This document shows, one piece after another, positions 19,408 to 20,141 of a DNA stretch of 20,141 nucleotides (its first letter is position 1; every line of letters begins with the position of its first letter). The notes below the pieces were generated by a model, which searched no databases, was not told the DNA's origin, and saw only the letters and a list, made by a program, of their open reading frames with translations. The translations under genes were made by a program, and so were the position numbers. The DNA comes from UMGS1649 sp045652705 (lineage in GTDB: Bacteria; Bacillota; Clostridia; TANB77; CAG-465), in assembly GCA_045652705.1 (NCBI GenBank), contig JAZRUV010000007.1:1-20141 (forward strand). Direction: 5' to 3'.

Positions 19408-20141
19408 TTATTTATCTGTACTCATAAAATCTTTAAGTTTTTTACTTCTTGATGGATGTCTTAATTTTCTTAAAGCTTTAGCTTCAATTTGTCTTATTCT
19501 TTCTCTTGTAACCATAAATTCACGTCCAACTTCTTCTAGTGTTCTTGTTCTTCCATCTTCTAAACCAAATCTTAATCTAAGTACTCTTGCTTCTCTAGGA
19601 GTTAATGTTTCCATTACTTCTTCGATTTGTTCTTTTAAAAGTACATCTGCAGCTTGGTCAGATGGAGATGGTGCATCGTCATCTGGTATAAAGTTTCCAA
19701 CACTACTATCGTCTTCTTCACCAACTGGCGTTTCTAGAGATATTGGGTCTTGAGAAATTTTTAAAATATCTCTTACTTTTTCTACTGGAATTTCCATCTC
19801 TGCTGCAATTTCTTCAGGAGTTGGTTCTCTACCCAAAGTTTGAAGTAGGTGTCTAGAATTTCTCATAAGACGGTTTATAGGTTCAACCATATGTACTGGT
19901 ATTCTTATTGTTCTTGCTTGGTCAGCAATTGATCTTGTAATTGCTTGTCTTATCCACCATGTTGCATACGTACTAAATTTATATCCTTTTGATGGGTCAA
20001 ATTTATCTACTGCCTTTATAAGACCAAGATTACCTTCTTGAATTAAATCTAAGAAATGCATTCCTCTACCAATATATCTTTTTGCTATACTTACAACAAG
20101 TCTAAGGTTTGACTCTACTAATACTTTCTTAGCTAGTTTAT
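19408..20141 (-). CDS. rpoD: Primary sigma factor RpoD (SigA), C-terminal part, cut by window edge
   Basis: The frame is open to the right edge and lacks the N-terminal region 1. The visible 244 residues cover region 2 (VESNLRLVVSIAKRYIGRGMHFLDLIQEGNLGLIKAVDKFDPSKGYKFSTYATWWIRQAITRSIADQ, with 2.3/2.4 aromatic residues for -10 melting), region 3 (RTIRIPVHM...LGREPTPEEIAAEM) and region 4 with the -35-binding helix-turn-helix TLEEVGREFMVTRERIRQIEAKALRKLRHPSRSK. This is the housekeeping sigma factor that would recognise the TTGACA/TATAAT promoters seen across the window. Ends MSTDK, with the stop inside a direct repeat. Confidence 0.96.
   Translation of the reverse strand, partial: KLAKKVLVESNLRLVVSIAKRYIGRGMHFLDLIQEGNLGLIKAVDKFDPSKGYKFSTYATWWIRQAITRSIADQARTIRIPVHMVEPINRLMRNSRHLLQTLGREPTPEEIAAEMEIPVEKVRDILKISQDPISLETPVGEEDDSSVGNFIPDDDAPSPSDQAADVLLKEQIEEVMETLTPREARVLRLRFGLEDGRTRTLEEVGREFMVTRERIRQIEAKALRKLRHPSRSKKLKDFMSTDK

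Overview
The window comes from an AT-rich, low-GC Gram-positive chromosome, most likely a Bacillota of class Clostridia. The reasons are strong GGAGG ribosome binding sites, TTGACA-17-TATAAT promoters, TTG and GTG starts, a Gram-positive type LexA box, a DUF4364 protein, and a nucleoside kinase with a TGS-type N-terminus. TGA is used as a stop, so the standard bacterial code applies. I cannot name a species.

Positions 1-14440 are mostly housekeeping. On the minus strand lie rpmF (cut by the window edge), hisS, a probable cmk-plsC-trmR-patatin operon, argS preceded by an RNHCP-domain gene, and a TGS/nucleoside kinase gene. On the plus strand lie a hemolysin III family gene, a DUF4364 regulator-like gene and ychF. 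Three accessory modules interrupt this core. The first is a type III toxin-antitoxin locus (toxI repeats, leaky terminator, toxN) between hisS and rpmF. The second is an SOS-controlled dinD flanked by two near-identical terminators. The third is a roughly 485-nt structured RNA with its own promoter, directly upstream of a small DUF21-like membrane protein. I read the third as an OLE RNA with its partner OapA.

Positions 14440-19390, between ychF and rpoD, are an accessory region. It starts with a two-gene lipoprotein/membrane-protein unit of higher GC than its surroundings. A tRNA operon follows: a CAT-anticodon tRNA, then tRNA-Tyr(GTA) split in its anticodon loop by a 222-nt group I intron. 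After that come a small possibly frameshifted ORF with tandem hairpins, a beta-helix (bactofilin-like) protein behind a hairpin leader, a frameshifted PD-(D/E)XK endonuclease of the I-SspI-like family, a second type III toxin-antitoxin module with a single full RNA repeat, and a zinc-ribbon/NADAR-like protein. The region ends at a strong terminator before rpoD, which runs off the right edge.

The most notable content is the concentration of RNA-based systems: two different ToxIN-type modules, a probable OLE-OapA ribonucleoprotein locus, a tRNA-Tyr group I intron, and a separate intron-endonuclease-like gene. Family assignments rest on motifs recognised by eye; no database search was run.
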